Part shown: piece by piece, positions 30,246 to 39,681 of the stretch | Position numbering within the stretch: the first letter of the stretch is position 1 | Layout of the letters: every line of letters begins with the position of its first letter | NCBI RefSeq assembly: GCF_947495205.1 | Contig: NZ_CANLXV010000018.1 | Span: forward strand, 1-43,040 | Reading direction: 5' to 3' | DNA: 43,040 bases | Origin: an uncultured Polaribacter sp. | Lineage (GTDB): Bacteria > Bacteroidota > Bacteroidia > Flavobacteriales > Flavobacteriaceae | Made by a program: the position numbers and the translations under genes | Notes under the pieces: model-generated | What the model saw: only the letters and a program-made list of their open reading frames with translations | What the model was told of the DNA's origin: nothing | Database searches by the model: none

Positions 30246-32648
30246 TTATTTTCCTGCCAAATGTAATTCAGTAAATTCTTTATTTATAGTTATGGTTTGC
30301 GTCTCTAAATTAATGGTATCTAAAGAAATTACTTCATTATCTATTTCAACAGTGGTTATTGTAAAAGGTAAATTATGTAAAACAATCTCAAATTTACTAT
30401 AAGGAGCTTCATAATCTCCACGTTTGTGTTGTTGTATAATAAGTTCTTTCTTTTTACCTGTAACTTTAAAACTTCTTAAGCTAAACCTTCCTTTTTTATA
30501 ATCATAACCGTCATGAGCATCATCATATAATTTAGAAGTTTCTATACCTTTTTTGTAATATACATCTAAAGTAATTTCATCAAAATCTTTTTCGCCAACA
30601 TATTGTTGTACAGGATATTTAGGAATTACAGCGCCTTCTTTTATAAAAATTGGCATGCTATCTAAATCTGCATCTACCCAAATTTCTTTACCTCCTTCTA
30701 CAACTTCATTTGTCCAGAAATTGTACCAATTACCTCTAGGAACGTACATTCTTCTCCCTTTTGCATTTGGCTCTTGTATAGGACAAACTAAAATTTTATC
30801 ACCATAAACAAATTCATCACTTCTATAATGCGTTTGTGTATCTTCTTGGTCATATAAAACTAATGATTTTAAAATTGGTGTACCATCATTAATATGATCC
30901 CAAAAGGCAGTGTATAAATAAGGTAGAAGTTGGTATCTTAATTCTACAAATTTTCTTACAATGTTTGTAATTTCATCACCAAAAACCCAAGGTTCTTGGT
31001 TTCCATGGTCTCCAGAAGAATGTACTCTACAAAAAACATGAAAAATACCCAATTGAATCCATCTTGCAAATAATTCTCCTTGAGGTTGTTCTGCAAATCC
31101 ACCAATATCAGAACCAGCAAAAGAAAAGCCAGACATTGCCATTCTTTGAGCTTGGTTATTGGCAACCGCCAAATGTTCCCAAGTAGCAACATTGTCTCCA
31201 AACCAAGTAGAGGTATATCTTTGCGCACCAGAATAGGCAGATCTTGTAATTACAAAAGGTCTTTTTGGATATGCGTATTTCTTTAAACCATGGTAAGTGG
31301 CACGCGCCATTTGTGTACCGTAAATATTATGGGCTTTTCTATGAGAGCATGGGTTGCCATCATAATCATGTCTTACATCATCTGGAAAAGATTTGTTAGG
31401 AACATCCATTACAGCTGGCTCGTTCATATCATTCCAAACTCCTTTTACACCAATATCTTCTATAAGCTCTTGAAATAGGCTAGACCACCATTCTCTAACT
31501 TCTGGTCTGGTATAATCTGGGAAATAACATTCTCCAGGCCAAACTTTCCCTTTCATATAAGGTCCGTCTGCACGTTTACAGAAATAGTCTTTGTCTAAAG
31601 CTTCTTTAAAAACGTCATATTCTAAATCTATTTTAATTCCTGGATCTATAATTACAACTGTTTTAAAGCCGTCATCTTCTAACTCTTTAACCATTCGTTT
31701 AGGGTCTGGAAAGTAATTTTTATCCCAAGTAAAACACCTAAAACCATCCATATAATCGATATCTAAATAAATAGCATCACATGGTATTTGTAAATCTCTA
31801 AAGGTTTTAGTGACTTCTTTTACGTTAGCTTCTGGATAATAACTCCATTTACATTGGTGAAAACCTAATGCCCAAAGTGGAGGTAAAGCATGTGGCTTAC
31901 CTGTTAAATCTGTATAATTGGCAACAACATCTTCCATTTTTGGTCCGTAAATAAAATAGTAATTCATTTCACCACCGTGTGCCCAAAAACTAGTTACATT
32001 TCTACGTTCTTGCGCAAAATCAAAATGTGTTTTAAAGGTATTGTCAAAGAAAATACCATAAGATTTGTTGTCTTGAATAGCCGTATAAAACGGTATTGCT
32101 TTATAGATTGGATCTGTATTTTTACCAAAAGCATAGGAGTCTGTTGCCCAATTTTCAAAACGTTTGCCTTTTAAATTTACATCTACAGGCTTATCTCCCA
32201 AGCCATAAAAACTTTCTGCTTTTTGGCAAGTTTTACTCATTTTTACAATGTCTCCACCATATTGATAACTTTCTTCCCAATGAAAACCAATCTCGTCTTC
32301 ATTTATTAATTTATGATCTAATGCATCGTAAATTTTTACTTGTAAATTTGTTTTTTCTACTTTACAAATTAATTTAGAAGTGGTAATACTATAATGTGTA
32401 TCATCTTCAGAAATTTCTAAAAAACTGTAGCCTCTACTTGCGTGTATGGTAATTCCATAAGAAAAATCGTTTTCAAATTTACCTGCGGTGGCATATCTAA
32501 AACGAATTACACTGTCTCTAACCACTGTAAGCTGTAAAATTACGTTATTTGCTGTTGTAAAATAAAGTGTATCTACGTCTTTTTTATAATCTACAATATT
32601 GGATGGAAATAAATTTCCTTTCTGTTCTAGTTCTGTATTAACAATCAT
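30246..32648 (-). CDS. Glycoside hydrolase family 31 alpha-glucosidase
   Basis: 800 residues, no signal peptide, so cytosolic. Hydrolyses terminal alpha-linked glucose from maltodextrin-like substrates. N-terminal galactose-mutarotase-like beta-sandwich, then the TIM barrel with PPLWALGFHQCKWSYYPE, DYMDGFRCFTWD, nucleophile Asp407 in WNDMNEP, acid/base Asp in WFGDNVATWEHL, and FAGSDIGGFAEQP; beta-sandwich C-terminal domains (~570-800). It lies 240 bases downstream of glgB behind that operon's terminator, and fits glycogen or maltodextrin breakdown beside the synthesis genes. Confidence 0.93.
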   Translation of the reverse strand: MIVNTELEQKGNLFPSNIVDYKKDVDTLYFTTANNVILQLTVVRDSVIRFRYATAGKFENDFSYGITIHASRGYSFLEISEDDTHYSITTSKLICKVEKTNLQVKIYDALDHKLINEDEIGFHWEESYQYGGDIVKMSKTCQKAESFYGLGDKPVDVNLKGKRFENWATDSYAFGKNTDPIYKAIPFYTAIQDNKSYGIFFDNTFKTHFDFAQERRNVTSFWAHGGEMNYYFIYGPKMEDVVANYTDLTGKPHALPPLWALGFHQCKWSYYPEANVKEVTKTFRDLQIPCDAIYLDIDYMDGFRCFTWDKNYFPDPKRMVKELEDDGFKTVVIIDPGIKIDLEYDVFKEALDKDYFCKRADGPYMKGKVWPGECYFPDYTRPEVREWWSSLFQELIEDIGVKGVWNDMNEPAVMDVPNKSFPDDVRHDYDGNPCSHRKAHNIYGTQMARATYHGLKKYAYPKRPFVITRSAYSGAQRYTSTWFGDNVATWEHLAVANNQAQRMAMSGFSFAGSDIGGFAEQPQGELFARWIQLGIFHVFCRVHSSGDHGNQEPWVFGDEITNIVRKFVELRYQLLPYLYTAFWDHINDGTPILKSLVLYDQEDTQTHYRSDEFVYGDKILVCPIQEPNAKGRRMYVPRGNWYNFWTNEVVEGGKEIWVDADLDSMPIFIKEGAVIPKYPVQQYVGEKDFDEITLDVYYKKGIETSKLYDDAHDGYDYKKGRFSLRSFKVTGKKKELIIQQHKRGDYEAPYSKFEIVLHNLPFTITTVEIDNEVISLDTINLETQTITINKEFTELHLAGK

Positions 32649-32827
32649 ATATTGGCTGTTTATTTGCGAATAATATGCAAAAGTTGAGTATTTTTTGCAG
32701 TGATAAATTCAGTTATTATATAGCTAAAATATTGTTTATTTATTTAATAATGAAGTGAATAGATTTTCTTTTTTTAATATTCTGAAACGATTAAAAAAAA
32801 GCTAATTTTTTGTGAAATAGTAAAAAT

Positions 32828-32876
32828 AAGTTCCTTTTTTTTGTTGTTTTCTTAGGTAAACAAAAGAAAGGAACTT
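32828..32876 (-). terminator. Long hairpin terminator after glgB
   Basis: 18-bp stem with one mismatch: 32828-32845 (AAGTTCC then T/G-rich) against 32859-32876, 13-base loop, with ATTTTTA following on the minus strand. It ends the glgA-glgC-glgB transcript. Confidence 0.8.
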
Positions 32877-32888
32877 GTATTTGGAAGT

Positions 32889-34796
32889 TTATTTGTATTT
32901 AAATGCTACCATTCCTAATGGTGGTAGTTGTAATTCTACAGAATTAGGTCTAGTATTCCATTCTTTTTTTTCTGAAGTGATTGTATTATTGTTATAATTT
33001 GCTGTTCCGTTGTATTTAGAGTTGTCAGAATTAAAAATTTCTTCTAAATTTCCTTTCTTGGGTAAACCTATTCTGTATTTTTCTCTGGGTTGTGGTGTTA
33101 GATTTAAAACAATAATTACATCGTCTTTTTTATTTTTTCCTTTTCTTATGTAAGACATTACAGAGTTTTCATGGTCTCCATGATCTATCCATTCAAAACC
33201 ATCTGGAGAAAATTGCTTTTGATGCAGTGCTTTTTCAGTTGTGTAAAATTTATTTAAATCTCTTACAAGGTTTTGCGCGCCTTTGTGCACATCATATTCT
33301 AAAACAAACCAATCTAAACTTTTCTGAAAATCCCATTCTGATATTTGGCCAAATTCACTACCCTGAAATAAAAGTTTTGTTCCTGGATGTGTAAACATAA
33401 AGCTATATAATAAACGTAAATTAGCAAAACGTTGCCATTCATCTCCAGGCATTTTATCTAAGATAGATTTTTTGCCATATACTACTTCATCATGAGATAA
33501 TGGTAGCATAAAGTTTTCTGTAAAAGCATAATTTAAGCTAAAAGTTAAATCGTTTTGATGGTGTTTTCTATATATAGGTTCTTTTGCAAAATAATCTAAA
33601 GTATCGTGCATCCAGCCCATCATCCATTTCATTCCAAAACCTAATCCTCCAGAAAATACAGGACTAGAAACTTGCGGAAAAGAAGTAGATTCTTCTGCAA
33701 TGGTTTGTACATCTGGGTAAAATTTATAAACAGCTTCATTCATTTCTTTTAAAAAACTGATAGCTTCTAAATTTTCTCGTCCACCAAACTCATTTGCTTC
33801 CCATTCACCATCTTCTCTAGAATAATCTAAGAAAAGCATAGAGGCCACGGCGTCTACACGCAAACCATCTGCATGGTATTGATCTAACCAAAATAAAGCA
33901 TTACTAATTAAAAAAGATTTTACTTCTGCTCTTCCGTAATTAAAAATTAAACTTTTCCAATCTTGGTGATACCCTTTTCTAGGGTCTGGATGTTCGTAAA
34001 CACAACTTCCATCAAAATTACCTAAACCGTGCGCATCTGAAGGGAAATGTGAAGGCACCCAATCTAATAAAACGCCAATTCCTTTTTCGTGAAATTTATC
34101 TACTAAAAATTTAAATTCATCAGGATAACCAAATCTAGAAGTAGGAGCAAAGTAGCCTGTTAGTTGATAACCCCAACTTGGGTCATAAGGAAACTCCATA
34201 ACTGGCATAAATTCTACGTGTGTAAAATTCATGTCTGCTACATAATTCACCAATTCATCAGCTAATTCTGTATAGCTCATAAATCTATTTTCTGCTACTT
34301 TTTGTTTCCAAGAGCCTAAATGCACTTCATAAACGGCATAAGGAGCATCTAAAGCGTTGTGCTTTTTACGATCGTTCATCCATTTTTTATCTTTCCAGGA
34401 ATAATTATCTTCCCAGACTACAGAAGCTGTTTTTGGTGGATGTTCGTTTCTACGTGCATAAGGATCTGCTTTTTCTGTTATAACCCCATTATTGTTGCTA
34501 AAAATTTTGTATTTGTATAAATTGCCTTTACCAACATAGGGTATAAAGCCTTCCCAAATTCCGCTAGCATCCCATCTTACATTAAGTTGGTGTTCTTGGT
34601 CGTTCCAATAATTAAAATCTCCAACAACAGAAACTTCCTTTGCGCTTGGTGCCCAAACTGCAAAATAGGTACCTTCTATACCATCTATGGTAGTAATGTG
34701 CGAACCAAATTTTTCGTATAATTTGTAGTGTTTACCAGTTTTAAATAGGTTTATATCAAATTCTGAAAATAAACTATGCGCTATAACTTTAGACAT
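32889..34796 (-). CDS. glgB: 1,4-alpha-glucan branching enzyme
   Basis: 635 residues, GH13. Creates alpha-1,6 branches in glycogen. CBM48 beta-sandwich at ~25-120 (GTYFAVWAPSAKEVSVVGDF, NYW), catalytic barrel with VEFMPVMEFPYDPSWGYQ, GVLLDWVPSHFP, nucleophile Asp315 in DGLRVDAVASMLFLDYSR, acid/base Glu368 in TIAEEST, LPLSHDEVVYGK, and an all-beta C-terminal domain. Lacks the extra N-terminal domain of the ~730-residue E. coli type. Third gene of glgACB, 28 bases after glgC. Confidence 0.96.
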   Translation of the reverse strand: MSKVIAHSLFSEFDINLFKTGKHYKLYEKFGSHITTIDGIEGTYFAVWAPSAKEVSVVGDFNYWNDQEHQLNVRWDASGIWEGFIPYVGKGNLYKYKIFSNNNGVITEKADPYARRNEHPPKTASVVWEDNYSWKDKKWMNDRKKHNALDAPYAVYEVHLGSWKQKVAENRFMSYTELADELVNYVADMNFTHVEFMPVMEFPYDPSWGYQLTGYFAPTSRFGYPDEFKFLVDKFHEKGIGVLLDWVPSHFPSDAHGLGNFDGSCVYEHPDPRKGYHQDWKSLIFNYGRAEVKSFLISNALFWLDQYHADGLRVDAVASMLFLDYSREDGEWEANEFGGRENLEAISFLKEMNEAVYKFYPDVQTIAEESTSFPQVSSPVFSGGLGFGMKWMMGWMHDTLDYFAKEPIYRKHHQNDLTFSLNYAFTENFMLPLSHDEVVYGKKSILDKMPGDEWQRFANLRLLYSFMFTHPGTKLLFQGSEFGQISEWDFQKSLDWFVLEYDVHKGAQNLVRDLNKFYTTEKALHQKQFSPDGFEWIDHGDHENSVMSYIRKGKNKKDDVIIVLNLTPQPREKYRIGLPKKGNLEEIFNSDNSKYNGTANYNNNTITSEKKEWNTRPNSVELQLPPLGMVAFKYK

Positions 34797-34824
34797 GTAA
34801 AAGTTTTAAATTAGAATAAGACAT

Positions 34825-36087
34825 TTATATTATTGTACCTTTTGGAAGTATTGCACCTTTTTTTATGATGACGATACCGTCTTTAACTTGATAAAGATCT
34901 GTTTCTATATCTTTTAAATGTGATCCTCCAGAAATTTTACAATCGTCTCCAATTCTTACATTTTTGTCTATAATACATTTGTTGATAACACATCTATCTC
35001 CAATACCAATTTGTATTTCAATATTGTTGTTTTCAATTTGTTCTAAAGACTCATAATTGTCATTACCCATCATATAAGTATTGGTTACAACAGATTGTTC
35101 GCCAATTTTAGAACGAATGCCAATTACAGATTTTTCTATTTTTTCTGCATTAATAATACAACCGTCTGCAATAACTGTTTTATTTAAAATAGTGCCACTA
35201 AATTTAGATGTAGGTAAAATACGTGGTCTTGTAAAAACACGATTGTCATCATATAGATTAAACTTAGGTATATCTTCTGTAAGTCCTATGTTTGCTTCAA
35301 AAAATGAATCTATAGTTCCAATATCTGTCCAATACCCTTCATAAGGATAACTCATTGTTTTGTGTTCATTAATGGCTTGTGGTATAATTTCTTTACCAAA
35401 GTCTATAGTGTCTGGATTGGCCATTAATTCTACCAATAACTCTCTATTAAAAATATAAATACCCATAGAAGCCAAATAGTTTCTATCTTCTTTTTTCATT
35501 TCTGCACTTACTTCAGAAGTCCAATCTGGTAATAAATGTGCATCTGGTTTTTCAATAAATGATGTAATTTGATCGTTTTCATCAGTCTTTAAAATCCCAA
35601 AAGAAGTGGCATCTTTTGCATCTACAGGATAAGTAGCAATAGATATTTTAGCACCACTTTGTTCATGCTTGTCTATCATGTCTTGAAAATCCATATTATA
35701 CAACTGATCTCCAGATAAAATTAATGCATATTTAAAATCGTTTTCTAAAAAATGATGCATACTTTGCCTTACAGCATCTGCTGTTCCTTGAAACCACTTA
35801 TCACTATTCATAGTTTGTTCTGCGGCTAAAACATCTACAAAAGCAGAACTAAAAAAACTAAAATGATAGGTGTTTTTTATATGTTGATTTAACGATGCCG
35901 AATTGAATTGTGTTAATACATACATTCTTTTAATGTCTGCATTTATACAGTTAGAAATAGGAATATCTACCAACCTATATTTACCAGCAATAGGCACTGC
36001 TGGCTTAGATCTGTCTGCGGTTAATGGATAAAGTCTAGAACCTTGTCCGCCGCCTAAAATAATTCCTAATACATTGTCGTTAATCAT
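34825..36087 (-). CDS. glgC: Glucose-1-phosphate adenylyltransferase
   Basis: 420 residues. Makes ADP-glucose from glucose-1-phosphate and ATP, the committed step of bacterial glycogen synthesis. Nucleotidyltransferase domain starts GIILGGGQGSRLYPLTADRS, with WFQGTADAVRQ, LSGDQLYNMD, FGILK, FIEKP and YPYEGYWTDIGTIDSFFEAN; C-terminal left-handed beta-helix (~295-420) with hexapeptide-like repeats. Four bases separate it from glgA upstream. Confidence 0.96.
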   Translation of the reverse strand: MINDNVLGIILGGGQGSRLYPLTADRSKPAVPIAGKYRLVDIPISNCINADIKRMYVLTQFNSASLNQHIKNTYHFSFFSSAFVDVLAAEQTMNSDKWFQGTADAVRQSMHHFLENDFKYALILSGDQLYNMDFQDMIDKHEQSGAKISIATYPVDAKDATSFGILKTDENDQITSFIEKPDAHLLPDWTSEVSAEMKKEDRNYLASMGIYIFNRELLVELMANPDTIDFGKEIIPQAINEHKTMSYPYEGYWTDIGTIDSFFEANIGLTEDIPKFNLYDDNRVFTRPRILPTSKFSGTILNKTVIADGCIINAEKIEKSVIGIRSKIGEQSVVTNTYMMGNDNYESLEQIENNNIEIQIGIGDRCVINKCIIDKNVRIGDDCKISGGSHLKDIETDLYQVKDGIVIIKKGAILPKGTII

Positions 36088-36091
36088 AATT

Positions 36092-37498
36092 TTATTTTTT
36101 TGTTTGTTGTAATGATTTATATAAATTTACGTACAATTGTGCAGAGTTGCTCCAAGAGTTATTGATTTTCATTACTTTAGTTACATTCTTTTGGAATACT
36201 TTTTTGTTTTTATAATATTCAGTTGCTCTAGAAATGGCATGCGTTACTTCTTCTACATTTACAGTATTATGGCAAATTCCAAATCCATCATTTTTAATAT
36301 CTATTATTGTATCTTTTAAACCACCTATGGCGTTTACAACTGGTATTGTACCATATCTTAAGGAGTACATTTGGTTTAATCCACAAGGTTCTACGCGAGA
36401 TGGCATTAGTAAAAAGTCTGCGCCTGCATATATTACATGTGCTAAACTTTCATCATAACCAATAAAAGAATTGTAATTTTTATTGTTGATGTTTGCCAAA
36501 CGAGCTTCTGTTTCTTTGTGGCCAGAACCTAAGAGTAAAATAGAAATATCATTTTCAGCCAAAGCTTTTTCAAATATTTGTGGAAATAAATCTGCTCCTT
36601 TCTCCCCAACTAGCCTTCCTATAAAAGCAAAAAGAGGTTTAGATTCAGCTAACTTAAACTTTTCACATAAGTATTTCTTGTTTCCTTTTTTACCAGTAAT
36701 AACATTTGTATGATTAAAGTTTTGTTTTAACATTTTATCCGTTTCAGGATTCCAAACATTCCAATCAATACCATTTAAAATACCAACACATTTGGCACTT
36801 TCGTGACTTAACAAACTTTCTAAACCATTTGCGCCTTGTTTTAATTCTTCCATGTAAGAAGGTGAAACTGTGGTTACTTTCCAAGCACATTTTATAGCTG
36901 CAGCAAGCGGATTAATAATGCCTTTCCAATCTAATAATCCTACTTTACTAAAATCAAAAGGAGGTATTAAGTTTACACTGTCATGCGAAAACCAACCTTG
37001 GTATTGTGCGTTATGTATGGTTAAAACCGTAGGAATATTTTTAAGTGCAGCATATTTATGACATTCTTGAACCATAAAAGGAATTAAACCTGTGTGATGG
37101 TCATGAACATGAATTATGTTTGGTTGCTCATTTAGTGTTAAAAGCCAATCTAATGCTGCAATTTGAAAAGCTAAAAAACGTTTTGTGTCATCATTAGAAT
37201 AAACGTATTCTTTGTATACTAGGTTGGGTACATCAATGCAAAACAAATCAAAACCTAGTGTGCTATCTTTTAATTTTAAGATTTTAAAGTTGTAATAATC
37301 GTGTCCTAGTGCTATTGCATTTTCATAAATTAAATCAAAAGAATTATTGGCAGTAAATTTATTATTGTAATAGGGCATTACAACATTACTATTTACACCT
37401 ATTTCTTTTTGGTATTTAGGTAATGCTCCTACAACATCTGCTAAACCTCCAACTTTTGCAATGGGGAAACATTCTGCACTAATATGTAATACATTCAT
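36092..37498 (-). CDS. glgA: Glycogen synthase (GT5)
   Basis: 468 residues from ATG 37498. Transfers glucose from ADP-glucose to the growing alpha-1,4 chain. Glucose-nucleotide loop KVGGLADVVGALP (Lys15), HDHHTGLIPFM, LTIHNAQYQGWF, the second-domain FAFIGRLVGEKGADLF and MPSRVEPCGLNQMYSLRYGT with the acidic catalytic residue of the E-x7-E region. An in-frame extension to 37528 exists, but the family start MNVLHISAECFPIAK is at 37498. First gene of the glgACB operon. Confidence 0.95.
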   Translation of the reverse strand: MNVLHISAECFPIAKVGGLADVVGALPKYQKEIGVNSNVVMPYYNNKFTANNSFDLIYENAIALGHDYYNFKILKLKDSTLGFDLFCIDVPNLVYKEYVYSNDDTKRFLAFQIAALDWLLTLNEQPNIIHVHDHHTGLIPFMVQECHKYAALKNIPTVLTIHNAQYQGWFSHDSVNLIPPFDFSKVGLLDWKGIINPLAAAIKCAWKVTTVSPSYMEELKQGANGLESLLSHESAKCVGILNGIDWNVWNPETDKMLKQNFNHTNVITGKKGNKKYLCEKFKLAESKPLFAFIGRLVGEKGADLFPQIFEKALAENDISILLLGSGHKETEARLANINNKNYNSFIGYDESLAHVIYAGADFLLMPSRVEPCGLNQMYSLRYGTIPVVNAIGGLKDTIIDIKNDGFGICHNTVNVEEVTHAISRATEYYKNKKVFQKNVTKVMKINNSWSNSAQLYVNLYKSLQQTKK

Positions 37499-37622
37499 GG
37501 GGCAATTATTTATATTGTAAAAGTACAAAAATTATGAATTAAAAAAGAATAGTAACGTATTATTACAATAATCTTAAAATATTAAGATTTTTTTGGTCTA
37601 TTAAAATAATTACTTTTTAGTA

Positions 37623-38210
37623 TTATGCGTTTCTATGCTTATTAATTTCATCTTGTAATTGCCTTCTTAGTTTTTGTTCTCTTTCTAAAGATTTTTTTCT
37701 GTGTTGTTCAAATTCATTTTCAACATATAACAAGCTATCTTTAGCTTCTTTAGTTAAAATGTTACTTCTAGAAAATTTAAAAATAAAATAAAATAAAGCG
37801 AATAATAGTGCCAAAATTAAGCCCCAAAGAATTAGGTTGTAGTTTAGTTTACTAAACTCTAAACCAAAAAGAGAAATAGTGTTTTCTTTTTTATTGGCGG
37901 CTTCAAGTGCTATTTGAGTTTTAGATAGTAGCGCCTTTGTTTCTTTGTTGTTTTCAATTTCTTTATTTAAAAGGTTATCTTTTTTAGATACCAAAGATTT
38001 TGTACTGCTAACAGAGTCTAAAACATTCTTTTTTAATTGCAGGTACTTTTCTTTACTAATTACCTTATAAACTTGATAATTGGTAGAGGTTCTATAGATC
38101 TTATCAAACTGACCGTTTAAAGAATTGTCTTCTTGTATAACCGTGTTGTCTTGACCAAAATAGTTAAAGCATGCACAAAAAAGTGCAAAGAATAAAAAGC
38201 GAAATTTCAT
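37623..38210 (-). CDS. Membrane-anchored coiled-coil protein
   Basis: 195 residues. Signal peptide (MKFRFLFFALFCACFNYFGQ), a helical periplasmic stretch with heptad-like Lys/Leu/Glu pattern (~60-110), one transmembrane helix (LILWGLILALLFALFYFIF, ~125-150), and a cytoplasmic coiled coil (~155-195, rich in EQHRKKSLEREQKLRRQLQD). Homologues are often labelled tRNA (guanine-N1)-methyltransferase; nothing in the sequence supports that. Function unknown. It sits after the translation operon but beyond its terminator. Confidence 0.78.
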   Translation of the reverse strand: MKFRFLFFALFCACFNYFGQDNTVIQEDNSLNGQFDKIYRTSTNYQVYKVISKEKYLQLKKNVLDSVSSTKSLVSKKDNLLNKEIENNKETKALLSKTQIALEAANKKENTISLFGLEFSKLNYNLILWGLILALLFALFYFIFKFSRSNILTKEAKDSLLYVENEFEQHRKKSLEREQKLRRQLQDEINKHRNA

Positions 38211-38272
38211 GATTTTAAAATATTATTTTAGGGGTTAATTTAGGTGGTTCGTTTACCTGAAGTAAATGTAAT

Positions 38273-38302
38273 AAAAAAACCCAAACAAAATGTTTGGGTT
38301 TT
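38273..38302 (-). terminator. Terminator of the thrS-infC-rpmI-rplT operon
   Basis: AAAACCCAAACA (38276-38287) pairs with TGTTTGGGTTTT (38291-38302), loop AAA. The minus strand continues with a T7 run. Confidence 0.88.
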
Positions 38303-38325
38303 AATTATAAGCAAGTAATTTATAT

Positions 38326-38670
38326 TTATTTAATTTTCTCTACAACTGCCTTAAAAGCGTCTGGGTTGTTTACAGCTAAATCTGCTAAAACCTTACGGTT
38401 TAATTCAATTTGATTCGCTTTTACTTTCCCCATAAACTGAGAGTAAGACATTCCATTTAAACGAGCTGCCGCGTTAATACGAACAATCCATAAAGAACGG
38501 AAGTTTCTCTTATTGTTTTTACGGTCTCTATATGCATAAAGCATACCTTTTTCAACCGCATTTTTTGCTACTGTGTAAACGTTTTTTCTACGTCCAAAGT
38601 AACCTTTTGCTGCCTTCAAGATTTTTTTTCTTCTTTTTCTTGAGGCTACTGAATTTACTGATCTTGGCAT
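38326..38670 (-). CDS. rplT: 50S ribosomal protein L20
   Basis: 114 residues, highly basic. It binds 23S rRNA early in large-subunit assembly. Recognised by [59 protein letters not shown] and [13 protein letters not shown]. Last gene of the translation operon, 102 bases after rpmI. In other bacteria L20 represses this operon through an mRNA site; no such site is obvious by eye here. Confidence 0.97.
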   Translation of the reverse strand: MPRSVNSVASRKRRKKILKAAKGYFGRRKNVYTVAKNAVEKGMLYAYRDRKNNKRNFRSLWIVRINAAARLNGMSYSQFMGKVKANQIELNRKVLADLAVNNPDAFKAVVEKIK

Positions 38671-38775
38671 AATTTCAATGTGTTTTGTAATAAGCGGCGT
38701 TACTAACGTACTTCTAATTAAAAATGACTTTAATTGCTAAATTACATGGTTAATAATAAAATTCCCTTTTTAAAC

Positions 38776-38973
38776 TTATTTTAAGTTTAATTGTTGCTTG
38801 ATATTCGCTTCATCAGACTTATGTACTAATGTAGAATGTGTCAAGGCTAGCTTACGTTTTTTAGATTTCTTTGTTAAAATGTGACTTTTAAACGCGTGCT
38901 TTCTTTTTAATTTTCCAGTACCAGTAACTTTAAATCGTTTTTTGGCGCTAGATTTGGTTTTCATTTTAGGCAT
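38776..38973 (-). CDS. rpmI: 50S ribosomal protein L35
   Basis: 65 residues, very basic: [40 protein letters not shown], then [20 protein letters not shown]. Normal length for L35. Lies between infC and rplT, the classical order, 75 bases after infC. Confidence 0.97.
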   Translation of the reverse strand: MPKMKTKSSAKKRFKVTGTGKLKRKHAFKSHILTKKSKKRKLALTHSTLVHKSDEANIKQQLNLK

Positions 38974-39048
38974 CTCTCCTTCGTTTTAACTTGCTTAATA
39001 TTTTTGGTCTATAGTTGTTCCTTTTAAAAAGGAAGTTTGTATGGAATC

Positions 39049-39609
39049 TTATTTTACTTTTTTAGGAGCAATAAACATAATCATACGTTTACCTTCTAAT
39101 TTTGGCAATTGTTCTACTTTACCATACTCTTCTAATTCTTGAGCTAATTTTAATAAAAGAATTTGTCCTTGTTCTTTAAAGATGATAGAACGTCCTTTAA
39201 AGAAAACAAAAGCTTTTAATTTAGCACCATCTTGTAAAAACTTAATGGCGTGCTTTTTCTTAAACTCATAATCGTGCTCATCTGTTTGAGGTCCAAAACG
39301 AATTTCTTTTATAGTAACCTTAGTTGCCTTAGATTTTAGAGCTTTCTCTCGTTTCTTTTGCTCATACAAGAATTTCTTGTAATCAATAATTTTACAAACA
39401 GGTGGTTTTGCTTTGGGAGAAATTTCTACCAAATCCAATTCCTGTTCTTTGGCTAAATCTTTAGCTTTCGCTAAAGGATATACACCAACTTCTACATTAT
39501 CGCCCACAAGACGAACTTCGTCAACATATTTTATTTTCTCATTAATCCTATGTTGATCTTCTTTGATTACTCTTAATGGCCTTCTTGACCTGCTTCTACG
39601 AATTGCTAT
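39049..39609 (-). CDS. infC: Translation initiation factor IF-3 with non-AUG start
   Basis: Prevents premature subunit joining and proofreads the start codon. The first ATG in frame (39507) would remove the first 34 residues and give a truncated protein. The frame continues upstream as [20 protein letters not shown] and [15 protein letters not shown], the normal IF3-N start, to a stop at 39613-39615. No ATG, GTG or TTG opens this part early enough, so translation must start at ATA (39607-39609, giving 186 residues, MAIRR...) or at ATT (39601-39603). Rare start codons are the rule for infC because IF-3 represses its own translation. C domain has FRFGPQ-like [20 protein letters not shown] and [13 protein letters not shown]. 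Confidence 0.9.
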   Translation of the reverse strand: MAIRRSRSRRPLRVIKEDQHRINEKIKYVDEVRLVGDNVEVGVYPLAKAKDLAKEQELDLVEISPKAKPPVCKIIDYKKFLYEQKKREKALKSKATKVTIKEIRFGPQTDEHDYEFKKKHAIKFLQDGAKLKAFVFFKGRSIIFKEQGQILLLKLAQELEEYGKVEQLPKLEGKRMIMFIAPKKVK

Positions 39610-39681
39610 GACTTATAAATTTAAAATTAACATTTGGCTGTTTGTCAGCCTTATTTTTCTATGTACTAATAAACTTCAAAA

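Noticed and set aside
37623..38210. tRNA (guanine-N1)-methyltransferase as the product
   Set aside because: The protein has a signal peptide, one membrane helix and coiled coils, and no SPOUT methylase motif. The database-style name is not supported.
39049..39507. infC starting at the first ATG
   Set aside because: Would delete the conserved N-terminal segment; the open upstream frame encodes it.
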